This document shows, one piece after another, positions 1 through 5,943 of a stretch of 8,308 nucleotides of DNA. How positions within the stretch are numbered: the stretch's first letter is position 1; each line of letters begins with the position of its first letter. The notes under the pieces are model-generated. The model searched no databases. It was not told where the DNA came from and saw nothing but the letters and a program-made list of their open reading frames with translations. The position numbers and the translations under genes are program-made. Source of the stretch: an uncultured bacterium (lineage in GTDB: Bacteria; Bacteroidota; Bacteroidia; Bacteroidales; Bacteroidaceae); NCBI GenBank assembly GCA_905215655.1, contig CAJMQT010000083.1:1-8308 (forward strand), written 5' to 3'.

Positions 1-52
1 GTACAGGCAGTTGGGACTCGCAGTAGAAACGCCTATGAATAATGCAGGTTAA
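1..52 (+). repeat. Left copy of a dispersed or terminal inverted repeat (core 31-52)
   Basis: Positions 31-52 are the exact reverse complement of 8252-8273, a 22-bp match containing CCTATGAATAATGCAGG. The match continues outward at lower identity: positions 1-30 agree with the complement of 8274-8303 at 20 of 30 positions by hand alignment, so about 42 of 52 overall. Similarity reaches the first base of the window, so the full element is probably longer. It starts 10 bp beyond the stop codon of the C1 peptidase gene. The core is loosely palindromic around AATAAT. Its function is unknown; it could be a dispersed intergenic repeat, a regulator site or an element end. Confidence 0.8.
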
Positions 53-61
53 GAGATATGG

Positions 62-1264
62 TTATATTCCGAGCTTCTTGCGGATGTCCTTCGGAATGGC
101 GTTTTTGTTGACCATGAAGTCCATTGTCTTGTAGGCAACGTAGTTCTTTGTCATGTACCAGATACCTTTGTAGTCGCCGTATTCGCCCCATGAGTTCTTT
201 ACCATGTAATACTCGCGGCCGTTCTGGTCTTTTGCAACGCCGAAGATCTGCATGCCGTGGTCGTCGGTCAGCTCCCAGTTGTCGAATGACTCCTGACGCA
301 TCTGCTGCGTGGGGACAATCTCCGGAGCGTCTATTCCGAGCGAGTCGAGCTTGCTCTTCTTTGCCGTTGCTGAGAGCTTGAACCAGTGGTCGGCGTCCGT
401 GCCCGCCATGCTGCGTGCCTTCTTCACGTCGTAGGCAACGCCGAGACCTTTGCGCGTAAAGCCGTCTTCGGTAACGTCGCCGCCCCAAGCGATGGTGTAT
501 CCGTTGTCGATAGCGTTGTCGATGATGCGCATCATCTCATCCATCGGCACGTTGTAAGACGGCTCCCAGCGCCAGTTGTCTTGTACCTCAACGGCAAACT
601 GAGTGTAGAACGGATGGTGGGTGTAGCTCGTTATCGAGACGTAATCGTCGAGGTTAATGCCCAGACTAGCCATGAATGTTTTGGGGGTGTACTTCTTTCC
701 CTCGTAAACAAACTCTTCGGGACACTTGCCGAGGTAAGCGTCGATAATGCCTTGAAGACCTTGCTTCCATTGGTTTGAAATCTTCTTTGCCGTGCTCTTT
801 GATACGGCTGCAACGTAAGGTTCCATCACTTTGAAGAACTCTCCGAAGTTTGCGAGCGAGTCGCCCGTAAGACTTCCCGGTGCCGCCATGGCTCCCTCGG
901 GGCAGATACCGTGGTTTTTCATTATCACCCATACGTCGCCTGCGCTACCGCCTTGTGAGAACTGGCTGTCGCCGTGCATTCTTACTGTCAGCACCGCGCG
1001 CTCCATGTAGTCCTTGTTTGCCACGAACATCTCGCTCAGGTCGTAGGTCTTGCCTGTCTTTTTGAGTATTTCGCTCTCAAAGAAGGCGAGTGTTGAGTAC
1101 GCCCAGCAGGTGCCACTGCGGTTCTGGTCCTTGATACTTGTGATCTTGTTCTCCTTGATGGTGGTGAACACGGGCTTCTTCTTGTCAACGGAGTCCTTCT
1201 TGTTCTCCGCGCCGGCTCCTGCCGCTATGCAGGCAAGCAGAGCCAAAGTAAACAGCTTTTTCAT
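62..1264 (-). CDS. Exported C1 family cysteine peptidase, bleomycin hydrolase/PepC type
   Basis: This is a 400-residue papain-fold peptidase of subfamily C1B. The active site is complete: oxyanion-hole Gln47 and nucleophile Cys53 in DQNRSGTCWAYS, His336 in DDHGMQI and Asn357 in KNSWGEYG. A long insert separates the Cys and His halves, as in bleomycin hydrolases, which trim peptides from the N terminus; the protein is somewhat shorter than PepC enzymes (about 440). Unlike cytoplasmic PepC it starts with a signal peptide (KK, hydrophobic stretch 4-17, likely cut after AGA at 19), so it probably acts in the periplasm. Cys12 follows LLA but lies too close to the N terminus for a convincing lipobox. 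The C terminus, ending KKLGI, runs about 43 residues past the catalytic Asn; in this family the tail reaches into the cleft and restricts cleavage to aminopeptidase action, though that cannot be shown here. The gene starts 24 bp after the M24 gene and is probably cotranscribed with it. Family assignment is firm; substrate is unknown. Confidence 0.93.
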   Translation of the reverse strand: MKKLFTLALLACIAAGAGAENKKDSVDKKKPVFTTIKENKITSIKDQNRSGTCWAYSTLAFFESEILKKTGKTYDLSEMFVANKDYMERAVLTVRMHGDSQFSQGGSAGDVWVIMKNHGICPEGAMAAPGSLTGDSLANFGEFFKVMEPYVAAVSKSTAKKISNQWKQGLQGIIDAYLGKCPEEFVYEGKKYTPKTFMASLGINLDDYVSITSYTHHPFYTQFAVEVQDNWRWEPSYNVPMDEMMRIIDNAIDNGYTIAWGGDVTEDGFTRKGLGVAYDVKKARSMAGTDADHWFKLSATAKKSKLDSLGIDAPEIVPTQQMRQESFDNWELTDDHGMQIFGVAKDQNGREYYMVKNSWGEYGDYKGIWYMTKNYVAYKTMDFMVNKNAIPKDIRKKLGI

Positions 1265-1288
1265 CTTTTCAATATGTTGTTTTGTTGT

Positions 1289-2686
1289 TTAGTTGTTGCT
1301 CATAAACTCTTCGATGTCTTTCGGGTGATAAGGAATGCGCTCCTTGCCGAGGAAGCGGCAACCGTCTTCGGTTATCAGGACGTCGTCCTCGATGCGTATT
1401 CCGCCGAAGTCTTTGTAGCTCTCCACCTTGTCGTAATTGATGAAGTCGGTGTGCAGCTTGCGCGCCTTCCAGTCGTCGATGAGTGCCGGAATAAAGTAGA
1501 TACCCGGTTCGTCGGTCACCACAAAGCCCTTTTCGAGGCGTCGTCCCATGCGCAGACAGTTTGTTCCGAACTGTGTCGAGGGCTGTGTCTCTTCATCAAA
1601 TCCGACGTAGTTCTGTCCTAATCCTTCCATGTCGTGAACGTCCATTCCCATCATGTGTCCCAGTCCGTGGGGCAGGAACAGCGCGTGTGCTCCGGCGTTG
1701 ACGGCTTCTTCTGTATCGCCTTTCATCAGTCCGAGTTCTTTTAGACGCTCCGTCATCAGTCGGCATACAGCCATGTGGACATCATACCACCGTACTCCGG
1801 GCTTTGCCACGTCAAGGGCGAGATCGTGACACGCCTCGACAATGCTGTAAATCTCGAGCTGACGTTGCGTGAATTTGCCGTTGACGGGGTAGGTTCGAGT
1901 GTTGTCCGAGCAGTAGAAGTTGCGGTTCTCGGCGCCTGCGTCACACAGTACGAGGCGTCCGCTTTCAAGGACGTCCCACGTAGGAATGCCGTGCATAATC
2001 TCTCCGTGCTGGGTGTAGATGGTCGGAAAACTTACTTTCGTTCCGTAAGAGTTCGCCACACCGTCAATCACTCCGCCGACGTAATGCTCCGTCAGCCCCG
2101 GTTTTGTCAGCCGCATCGCCGTTGTGTGCATCTTGTAACCAATCTCGCAAGCCTGCTCTATCTCGTCGATTTCCTGCTGTTCCTTTGTGGAGCGCATCTT
2201 GACTACCGCCTTTATCAGCTCCACCGACGCCGACTCTTTCTGCTGGTTCGGGTGAATACCGAGCAGATCGAAGATCTGTATCATCGTGTCGTGACGGTAT
2301 GGCGGCAGGAAGTGGATAGGTCTTTTCAGACGGAGGGCGTTGTTGCAGATTATTTTCAGCTCCTTCATTGGTGCCGTGTTGCCTACTCCCACGCTCCCGG
2401 CAATGTCGTGAACGGTGTCGACGGAGCCTAACCATACGATATCTTCAATGTCGACATCGTCGCCGACGAGCGTCTCCGTGCCTTCGTCAATGTCAATAAC
2501 GCCCACCAGTCCGTCGCGGCTCTTTCCGAAATAATACAGGAATGTAGAGTCCTGACGGAAGGGAGCGTAACCGTTGGAGGGATAGTTTGACGGCAACTCG
2601 TTATTGCCGAACAGGATTATAATGCCGCTCTTGACGAGCTTTTTGAGTTCGGAACGACGGCTGACGTAAGTTTCTTTTGAGAACAT
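1289..2686 (-). CDS. pepP: Xaa-Pro aminopeptidase (aminopeptidase P, M24B)
   Basis: A 465-residue metallopeptidase that removes an N-terminal residue preceding proline. Residues 1-155 form the AMP_N domain (start MFSKETYVSRR; DSTFLYYFG at 46-54). The pita-bread catalytic domain follows, with all five dinuclear metal ligands: Asp249 (LCDAGAE), Asp261 (CSDNTRTYP), His344 (LPHGLGHMMG), Glu393 (TDEPGIYF) and Glu433 (GGIRIEDD). His340 and the VHD at 350-352 are also in place. Length matches the family (about 440-465). There is no signal peptide, so the enzyme should be cytoplasmic. It is the first gene of a two-gene operon with the exported C1 peptidase. The ATG at 2686 is preceded by AT-rich sequence without a Shine-Dalgarno, as usual in Bacteroidetes. 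A -7 element at 2850-2857 implies a leader of about 155 nt. Function by family is secure; the symbol is by homology with E. coli pepP. Confidence 0.95.
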   Translation of the reverse strand: MFSKETYVSRRSELKKLVKSGIIILFGNNELPSNYPSNGYAPFRQDSTFLYYFGKSRDGLVGVIDIDEGTETLVGDDVDIEDIVWLGSVDTVHDIAGSVGVGNTAPMKELKIICNNALRLKRPIHFLPPYRHDTMIQIFDLLGIHPNQQKESASVELIKAVVKMRSTKEQQEIDEIEQACEIGYKMHTTAMRLTKPGLTEHYVGGVIDGVANSYGTKVSFPTIYTQHGEIMHGIPTWDVLESGRLVLCDAGAENRNFYCSDNTRTYPVNGKFTQRQLEIYSIVEACHDLALDVAKPGVRWYDVHMAVCRLMTERLKELGLMKGDTEEAVNAGAHALFLPHGLGHMMGMDVHDMEGLGQNYVGFDEETQPSTQFGTNCLRMGRRLEKGFVVTDEPGIYFIPALIDDWKARKLHTDFINYDKVESYKDFGGIRIEDDVLITEDGCRFLGKERIPYHPKDIEEFMSNN

Positions 2687-2709
2687 ATATTTAAAATAAA
2701 GTTATCAAA

Positions 2710-2822
2710 GTATCTCTCCGAGTCGTTGTTGATGCGTTTCCGGACATCCGTCGGACTTTTCTGGAAAAATCCGGATAACATCTCCGTCATTTTAAAAGGC
2801 ATGATAAGACTCAGACGGATAC
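2710..2822 (-). other. Possible structured 5' leader of the M24 peptidase mRNA
   Basis: Two 15-base arms, 2710-2724 and 2808-2822, are inverted copies at 12 of 15 positions; one mismatch becomes a G-U pair in the minus-strand RNA, leaving 13 of 15 paired. They enclose about 83 nt that contain a second hairpin at 2752-2773 (9-bp stem with one G-U pair, 4-base loop CCAG in the RNA). If transcription starts just below the -7 element at 2850-2857, both lie inside the untranslated leader. It matches no riboswitch class I recognise, and the imperfect outer stem could be chance. Confidence 0.35.
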
Positions 2823-2849
2823 TTGTTAAATTAATGTTATGTTTGTTTG

Positions 2850-2857
2850 CAAAGATA
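2850..2857 (-). promoter_or_regulatory. -7 promoter element (TATCTTTG) for the M24-C1 peptidase operon
   Basis: The minus strand reads TATCTTTG, an exact match to the Bacteroidetes -7 consensus TAnnTTTG. I see no good TTTG -33 box at the normal distance upstream, so the promoter may be weak or depend on an activator. Transcription would start near 2844 and give a leader of roughly 155 nt before the ATG at 2686. It sits 22 bp from the oppositely facing element at 2880-2887. Confidence 0.55.
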
Positions 2858-2879
2858 TGGATTTTTATGTAAATTTCAC

Positions 2880-2887
2880 TACCTTTG
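2880..2887 (+). promoter_or_regulatory. -7 promoter element (TACCTTTG) for the patatin gene
   Basis: TACCTTTG matches the Bacteroidetes -7 consensus TAnnTTTG exactly. A start site about 6 nt downstream would leave a leader of about 15 nt before the ATG at 2909. The TTG at 2885, which would be a longer in-frame start, lies inside this element and so should not be in the mRNA. No clear -33 TTTG is present at the usual spacing. Confidence 0.6.
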
Positions 2888-2908
2888 TCGCTGATTTTAG
2901 GACTTTTT

Positions 2909-3754
2909 ATGCGAATTGACAGAAATACGGGATTGGTTCTTGAAGGCGGAGGCATGCGCGGTGTCTTCACAAGCGGCGTGCTCGACGCTTTCATGAAGCA
3001 CGAATGTTATTTCCATTATGTCGTCGCTGTGTCGGCGGGAGCCTGCAACGGTCTGTCGTATATGAGCCGGCAGATACGCCGCGCACGCATCTCCAACATA
3101 GATTTCCTTGCCAAGTACAAATATATAGGTCTGCGTCATCTTGTCACGCAGGGATGTATCTTCGACCGTAAGTTGCTTTATGACGATTTTCCCAACGAAC
3201 TGCTGCCTTACGATTACGATGCTTTCTTCAATAATCCTGACGTCTTCGAGATGGTTACCACCAACTGTCTGACGGGGCGTGCCTGCTATCTTACGGAGAA
3301 AAAGGACCGTCAGCGTCTGCTCGACATTGTCCGTGCCAGCAGCAGTCTGCCTTATGTCAGCAAGATAGTCAGCGTCGACGGTGTGCCGATGCTTGACGGC
3401 GGCATTGTAGACAGTATCCCTGTAATGCGCGCCATGGAGCAGGGACATCATAAGAATGTCGTCGTCCTGACCCGCAACTACGGTTACCGCAGCACGGAAA
3501 AGGACCATAAGATACCACGGCTTATTTACAAAAATTATCCCCGTCTGCGCGTCGTGCTCAGTCATAGGTGTGAGGCTTACAATCGTCAGCTCGAAATGAT
3601 TGAGGAGATGGAGCGTGCAGGACAGATAGTCTGCATACGTCCGGAGCGACCGATGGAGGTGGGACGTATAGGGAAAGACCTCGAAAAGCTCGAACGTCTC
3701 TACGAGGAAGGCTTCGTGTTGGGTGAGAAGTTCTGTGAGGAAAACGGAGTTTGA
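2909..3754 (+). CDS. Patatin-like phospholipase family protein
   Basis: A 281-residue serine acyl hydrolase expected to deacylate lipids or lipid-like esters with a Ser-Asp dyad. From the chosen start, the glycine-rich oxyanion loop is LEGGGMRG (11-18), the nucleophile elbow is AVSAGACNG (40-48) with Ser42, and the catalytic Asp163 is in MLDGGIVDS. The elbow has Ala40 where GxSxG normally has its first Gly. The C-terminal part (about 190-281, charged and helical) resembles the tail of the bacterial patatin subgroup related to E. coli YjjU. No signal peptide or membrane segment is visible, so it is probably cytoplasmic, unlike patatins fused to an outer-membrane barrel. I chose ATG 2909 because the in-frame TTG upstream at 2885 falls in the -7 element and adds residues before the conserved RNTGLVLEGG start. 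It is divergent from the peptidase operon. The physiological substrate is unknown. Confidence 0.92.
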   Translation: MRIDRNTGLVLEGGGMRGVFTSGVLDAFMKHECYFHYVVAVSAGACNGLSYMSRQIRRARISNIDFLAKYKYIGLRHLVTQGCIFDRKLLYDDFPNELLPYDYDAFFNNPDVFEMVTTNCLTGRACYLTEKKDRQRLLDIVRASSSLPYVSKIVSVDGVPMLDGGIVDSIPVMRAMEQGHHKNVVVLTRNYGYRSTEKDHKIPRLIYKNYPRLRVVLSHRCEAYNRQLEMIEEMERAGQIVCIRPERPMEVGRIGKDLEKLERLYEEGFVLGEKFCEENGV

Positions 3755-3770
3755 AAAATTGAAAAATTGA
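3751..3770 (+). repeat. Short tandem repeat of TTGAAAAA at the patatin stop codon
   Basis: The unit TTGAAAAA occurs twice in tandem, followed by TTGA. The patatin stop codon TGA (3752-3754) lies in the first unit. It is short and low in complexity, so it may simply be slippage-prone intergenic DNA. Confidence 0.5.
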
Positions 3771-3785
3771 GAGTTCAGAATTAAA

Positions 3786-3845
3786 GCTTTCTATGTTCAA
3801 ATCCAAAAAATAATGGTTAATTTTTTGGATTTGAACATAGAAAGC
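3786..3845. repeat. Perfect 26-bp inverted repeat with 8-base loop (long hairpin)
   Basis: The left arm 3786-3811 begins GCTTTCTATGTTCAAATCC and the right arm 3820-3845 is its exact reverse complement; positions 3812-3819 form the loop. The stem is AT-rich, with short A and T runs next to the loop. It lies 31 bp after the patatin stop and 52 bp before the start of the small gene. No U-tract follows the stem on either strand, so it is not a classical intrinsic terminator, although such a stem would still protect a 3' end or impede polymerase. It could also be a small non-autonomous repeat or a dimeric protein site. The last stem base is the first base of the 15-mer at 3845-3859. Confidence 0.85.
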
Positions 3846-3859
3846 GATTTGGGCTTAAA
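3845..3859 (+). repeat. 15-bp inverted repeat, copy upstream of the small gene
   Basis: CGATTTGGGCTTAAA at this site is the exact reverse complement of 5874-5888. It ends 38 bp before the ATG of the small gene at 3898, and each copy reads in the direction of the gene it precedes. It may be a shared regulatory site or a recombination repeat. Confidence 0.65.
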
Positions 3860-3897
3860 CACAGAATTTAATCAAGAACCGAAAAATATATTCAGAT

Positions 3898-4167
3898 ATG
3901 ATTGTAACCGATTATAATGACGCCCTTCAAAATCTGCATATAGCCGAGATGTCATACCGCCTGGGCGAGTATGGCGATGCCGCAGACATGTTTAGAGGCA
4001 TGGCTTTTTTCGTTATTTCAGACCAAGCAAAGGCTGTTCTCACCACGGAACAATATGAAGAAATATATAAAAGGACGAAAAAAGGATTGGCGGAGTTCAG
4101 CCAATGCCCTGACGAAGCCCTTTGGGAAGAGATGTCGCAGCTCTGTTCCGATATCTTTCAGGATTAG
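3898..4167 (+). CDS. Small acidic hypothetical protein with a TPR-like helix pair
   Basis: An 89-residue protein that I do not recognise. It has no signal peptide or membrane segment and should be a cytoplasmic, mostly helical, acidic protein. Residues 14-34 (IAEMSYRLGEYGDAADMFRGM) fit the first part of a tetratricopeptide repeat, with the Ala, LG, Tyr and Ala positions of that consensus, which suggests protein binding. There are two cysteines (70 and 83) with no metal motif. The residue composition and the clean ATG-to-stop frame make it more believable than the overlapping frame at 3971-4330, which has an Arg/Ser/Cys-rich shadow-like composition. It sits alone between the patatin gene and the convergent transferase gene, has AT-rich upstream DNA, no clear -7 element and no Shine-Dalgarno. 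It seems less GC-rich than its neighbours. It could depend on read-through from the patatin promoter. Confidence 0.7.
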   Translation: MIVTDYNDALQNLHIAEMSYRLGEYGDAADMFRGMAFFVISDQAKAVLTTEQYEEIYKRTKKGLAEFSQCPDEALWEEMSQLCSDIFQD

Positions 4168-4242
4168 TCTTTGTTCCTGTCGGCTGTTTGTTGATGAGGA
4201 AGTTGTATCAAAAAAGGAATTAACGGTCGTTATTGTTTCGCC

Positions 4243-5862
4243 TCATAATTCTTTCGGCTCGTTGTGGTCGGTGAGATATTGCAACTTCCGAGACCTGTAT
4301 TCTTTTGTCGCCACCGACGCCGAGGGCTGATATAAAGGTGTGCTTATGCCGCCGAGCGTAAGCATTGTGTGGAATGCTGAGATACTTGTCTGCACCTGTT
4401 TCGTGCGGTTGGCAAGGAGAGCCGCGGCAATTTTCGGGAACTCCTTGCGATGTGATTCAGACTGCCAAATGATTAAAGGAACACGAAGTTCGTACTCCGA
4501 CGCTTTCGGCGAGGCATGCAGGAACAGACGGCGGTCATCGTCAAAGATGTTCTCGCCGTGGTCGCTGGTGTATAACATGGCACACAGTCCTCCGTGCCGT
4601 TCAAGTATCCGTGTCAAGCTGTTCAGCAGATAGTCCGTGTAAAGAATGGTATTGTCATAGGCGTTAAGCAAACTTTGCCGGTTCTCGAACTTTGCCTCCG
4701 TCTTGTCGTCCGGCTGATAGAAGGCGAACGATTTTGGGTAACGCTCGCGATATTCAAAGTGTGATCCGTAGGTGTGGAGCACGATAAACACCTTACGCCT
4801 GCCTTGTTTCAGTATGCCGCTCACCATCGGCAACAATTCCGCATCATAGATATTGACGCCCTGCGGGGCTTTTGATTTCAGAAAAACACAGGTGTCCGCC
4901 TGCTCGCCAAGAAAGTCGATGAACGAGTGATTGGGCATTTGGTTGGAGAAGAAAGCCGTGAAGAAACCTGCCTCACGAAAAGCGGACAAAATGCCACGCT
5001 CGTTATACAGACGGCTGTAGTCGTCAGCTGTCGCGGCAGAGAGCAACATCGGCACGCTCTTGTGTGTCGTGTTTGACTGCGTCAGGGCATTGTTGAACGC
5101 CACGACGCCCCGGGTCTTTCCCAATAACGGCGTGGTGTTGCGGCTGTAACCGTAAAGTCCGAAGTTTTGGGCGCGTGCCGTCTCGCCGACCACCATAACA
5201 TAAACCTCGGTACTGTCGGCGGGATGAGTGGGGCGCGAGTGGAACTTGAAGTCGGCGGACGTCTCTTTATAATGCGCTGAAATCCAACTGCGGTCGATTG
5301 CGAGACAAAGGTTGTAACAGGCGTTGACAGGATAAAGATTGTTCAGGATTTTGTAACCGCTGTCAAAAACGTAAGCCAAGCCCAAGACTCCGATACCTCC
5401 CGAAATTATATATCCTGCCATCTTGCTGTGCCGTCTTAATGGTTTGGCGTCAACGACATCGCTCCTTATCGACATCACTCCCAATGCCAGCAGCGGCAGG
5501 TAAATGATGAACACGCCGGCAACGGCAGGAATAAGGTTGTCGAGCAGCTCGAATATCTCGGTAGGATTAGACGTGACCACATTCAGAAACATATCTACCG
5601 CTATCACACCCTGTCCGAACAGATACAGCAGCACAAGCTGGAACGCAGCGAAGAAGATGAGAGGAAACAATGCCCAAATCATCTTTCCGGGCTTCCGGGC
5701 AAGCGTCATAAGCCACAGGTAGACACCTGACGGCAGCACGATGTTCGCAAGGCAGGCAAAGAAAGACATGTCTTCGGTAAAGCACAGCGCGACATTAGGC
5801 AGCATGAGCAGCGCCACCGTCAGCCAATACAGAAATTCGGGATTTATGATTTTTTTCTTCAT
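4243..5862 (-). CDS. EptA-like phosphoethanolamine transferase (inner membrane)
   Basis: A 539-residue enzyme of the EptA/MCR/CptA group, which moves phosphoethanolamine from phosphatidylethanolamine to lipid A or another surface glycan on the periplasmic face of the inner membrane. Five hydrophobic segments (about 9-27, 37-55, 62-83, 110-131, 147-166) form the membrane domain; the alkaline-phosphatase/sulfatase-fold domain starts near 218. Zinc and catalytic residues are visible: Glu227 (VVGETARAQNFGLYGYSRNTTP), nucleophile Thr266 (SNTTHKSVP), His363 and His368 (LHTYGSH), Asp434-His435 (YTSDHGEN) and His449 (FLHASP). The two cysteines that bracket the nucleophile loop in EptA and MCR (CGTxTAxSVPC) are absent, and only Cys325 and Cys427 remain in this domain. 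The start ATG at 5862 gives the usual MKKK before the first helix. The gene lies 81 bp downstream of the Omp85-like gene on the same strand, so it may be cotranscribed or have its own control. The family is secure; the acceptor is not known. Confidence 0.9.
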   Translation of the reverse strand: MKKKIINPEFLYWLTVALLMLPNVALCFTEDMSFFACLANIVLPSGVYLWLMTLARKPGKMIWALFPLIFFAAFQLVLLYLFGQGVIAVDMFLNVVTSNPTEIFELLDNLIPAVAGVFIIYLPLLALGVMSIRSDVVDAKPLRRHSKMAGYIISGGIGVLGLAYVFDSGYKILNNLYPVNACYNLCLAIDRSWISAHYKETSADFKFHSRPTHPADSTEVYVMVVGETARAQNFGLYGYSRNTTPLLGKTRGVVAFNNALTQSNTTHKSVPMLLSAATADDYSRLYNERGILSAFREAGFFTAFFSNQMPNHSFIDFLGEQADTCVFLKSKAPQGVNIYDAELLPMVSGILKQGRRKVFIVLHTYGSHFEYRERYPKSFAFYQPDDKTEAKFENRQSLLNAYDNTILYTDYLLNSLTRILERHGGLCAMLYTSDHGENIFDDDRRLFLHASPKASEYELRVPLIIWQSESHRKEFPKIAAALLANRTKQVQTSISAFHTMLTLGGISTPLYQPSASVATKEYRSRKLQYLTDHNEPKEL

Positions 5863-5873
5863 TGTTTCTTCTT

Positions 5874-5888
5874 TTTAAGCCCAAATCG
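5874..5888 (-). repeat. 15-bp inverted repeat, copy upstream of the transferase gene
   Basis: The minus strand reads CGATTTGGGCTTAAA, identical to plus-strand 3845-3859. It ends 11 bp before the transferase start codon, so the same sequence faces both convergent genes. The two copies enclose about 2 kb. Its CGATTT half is also part of the right arm of the imperfect hairpin at 5883-5940. Confidence 0.65.
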
Positions 5889-5940
5889 GTCGTCAGATTT
5901 ACTTTCGTTTAAATGCCCTTTACGGTCTGATGTCCGATTT
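5883..5940. repeat. Imperfect inverted repeat between the Omp85-like and transferase genes
   Basis: The arms 5883-5897 (AAATCGGTCGTCAGA) and 5926-5940 (TCTGATGTCCGATTT) are inverted copies at 13 of 15 positions, with 28 bases between them. It starts just after the Omp85-like stop codon on the minus strand. There is no U-tract, so it is not a clear intrinsic terminator; it could mark an mRNA processing or attenuation point that separates transferase expression from the two upstream genes, or an operator. Confidence 0.55.
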
Positions 5941-5943
5941 TGA

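Noticed and set aside
33..488. 151-codon minus-strand frame inside the C1 peptidase gene
   Set aside because: It is an Arg-rich shadow of the confident gene in another frame; its end simply runs into the flanking repeat.
1205..1264. Lipobox (LLAC) in the C1 peptidase signal peptide
   Set aside because: The cysteine at residue 12 is too close to the N terminus, and a normal AGA cleavage site follows.
2885..2908. Longer patatin start at TTG
   Set aside because: The TTG lies inside the -7 element, and the extra residues precede the conserved N terminus of the fold.
2617..2994. 125-codon minus-strand frame across the divergent promoter region
   Set aside because: It overlaps both flanking genes and the promoters, with a low-complexity, non-family composition.
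4221..4232. TAACG-GT-CGTTA hairpin as a terminator between convergent genes
   Set aside because: Five base pairs with a two-base loop and no U-tract is too weak.
3971..4330. 119-codon plus-strand frame overlapping the small gene and the transferase 3' end
   Set aside because: It overlaps a better frame on the same strand and a confident gene on the other, and its Arg/Ser/Cys-rich composition looks like a shadow.
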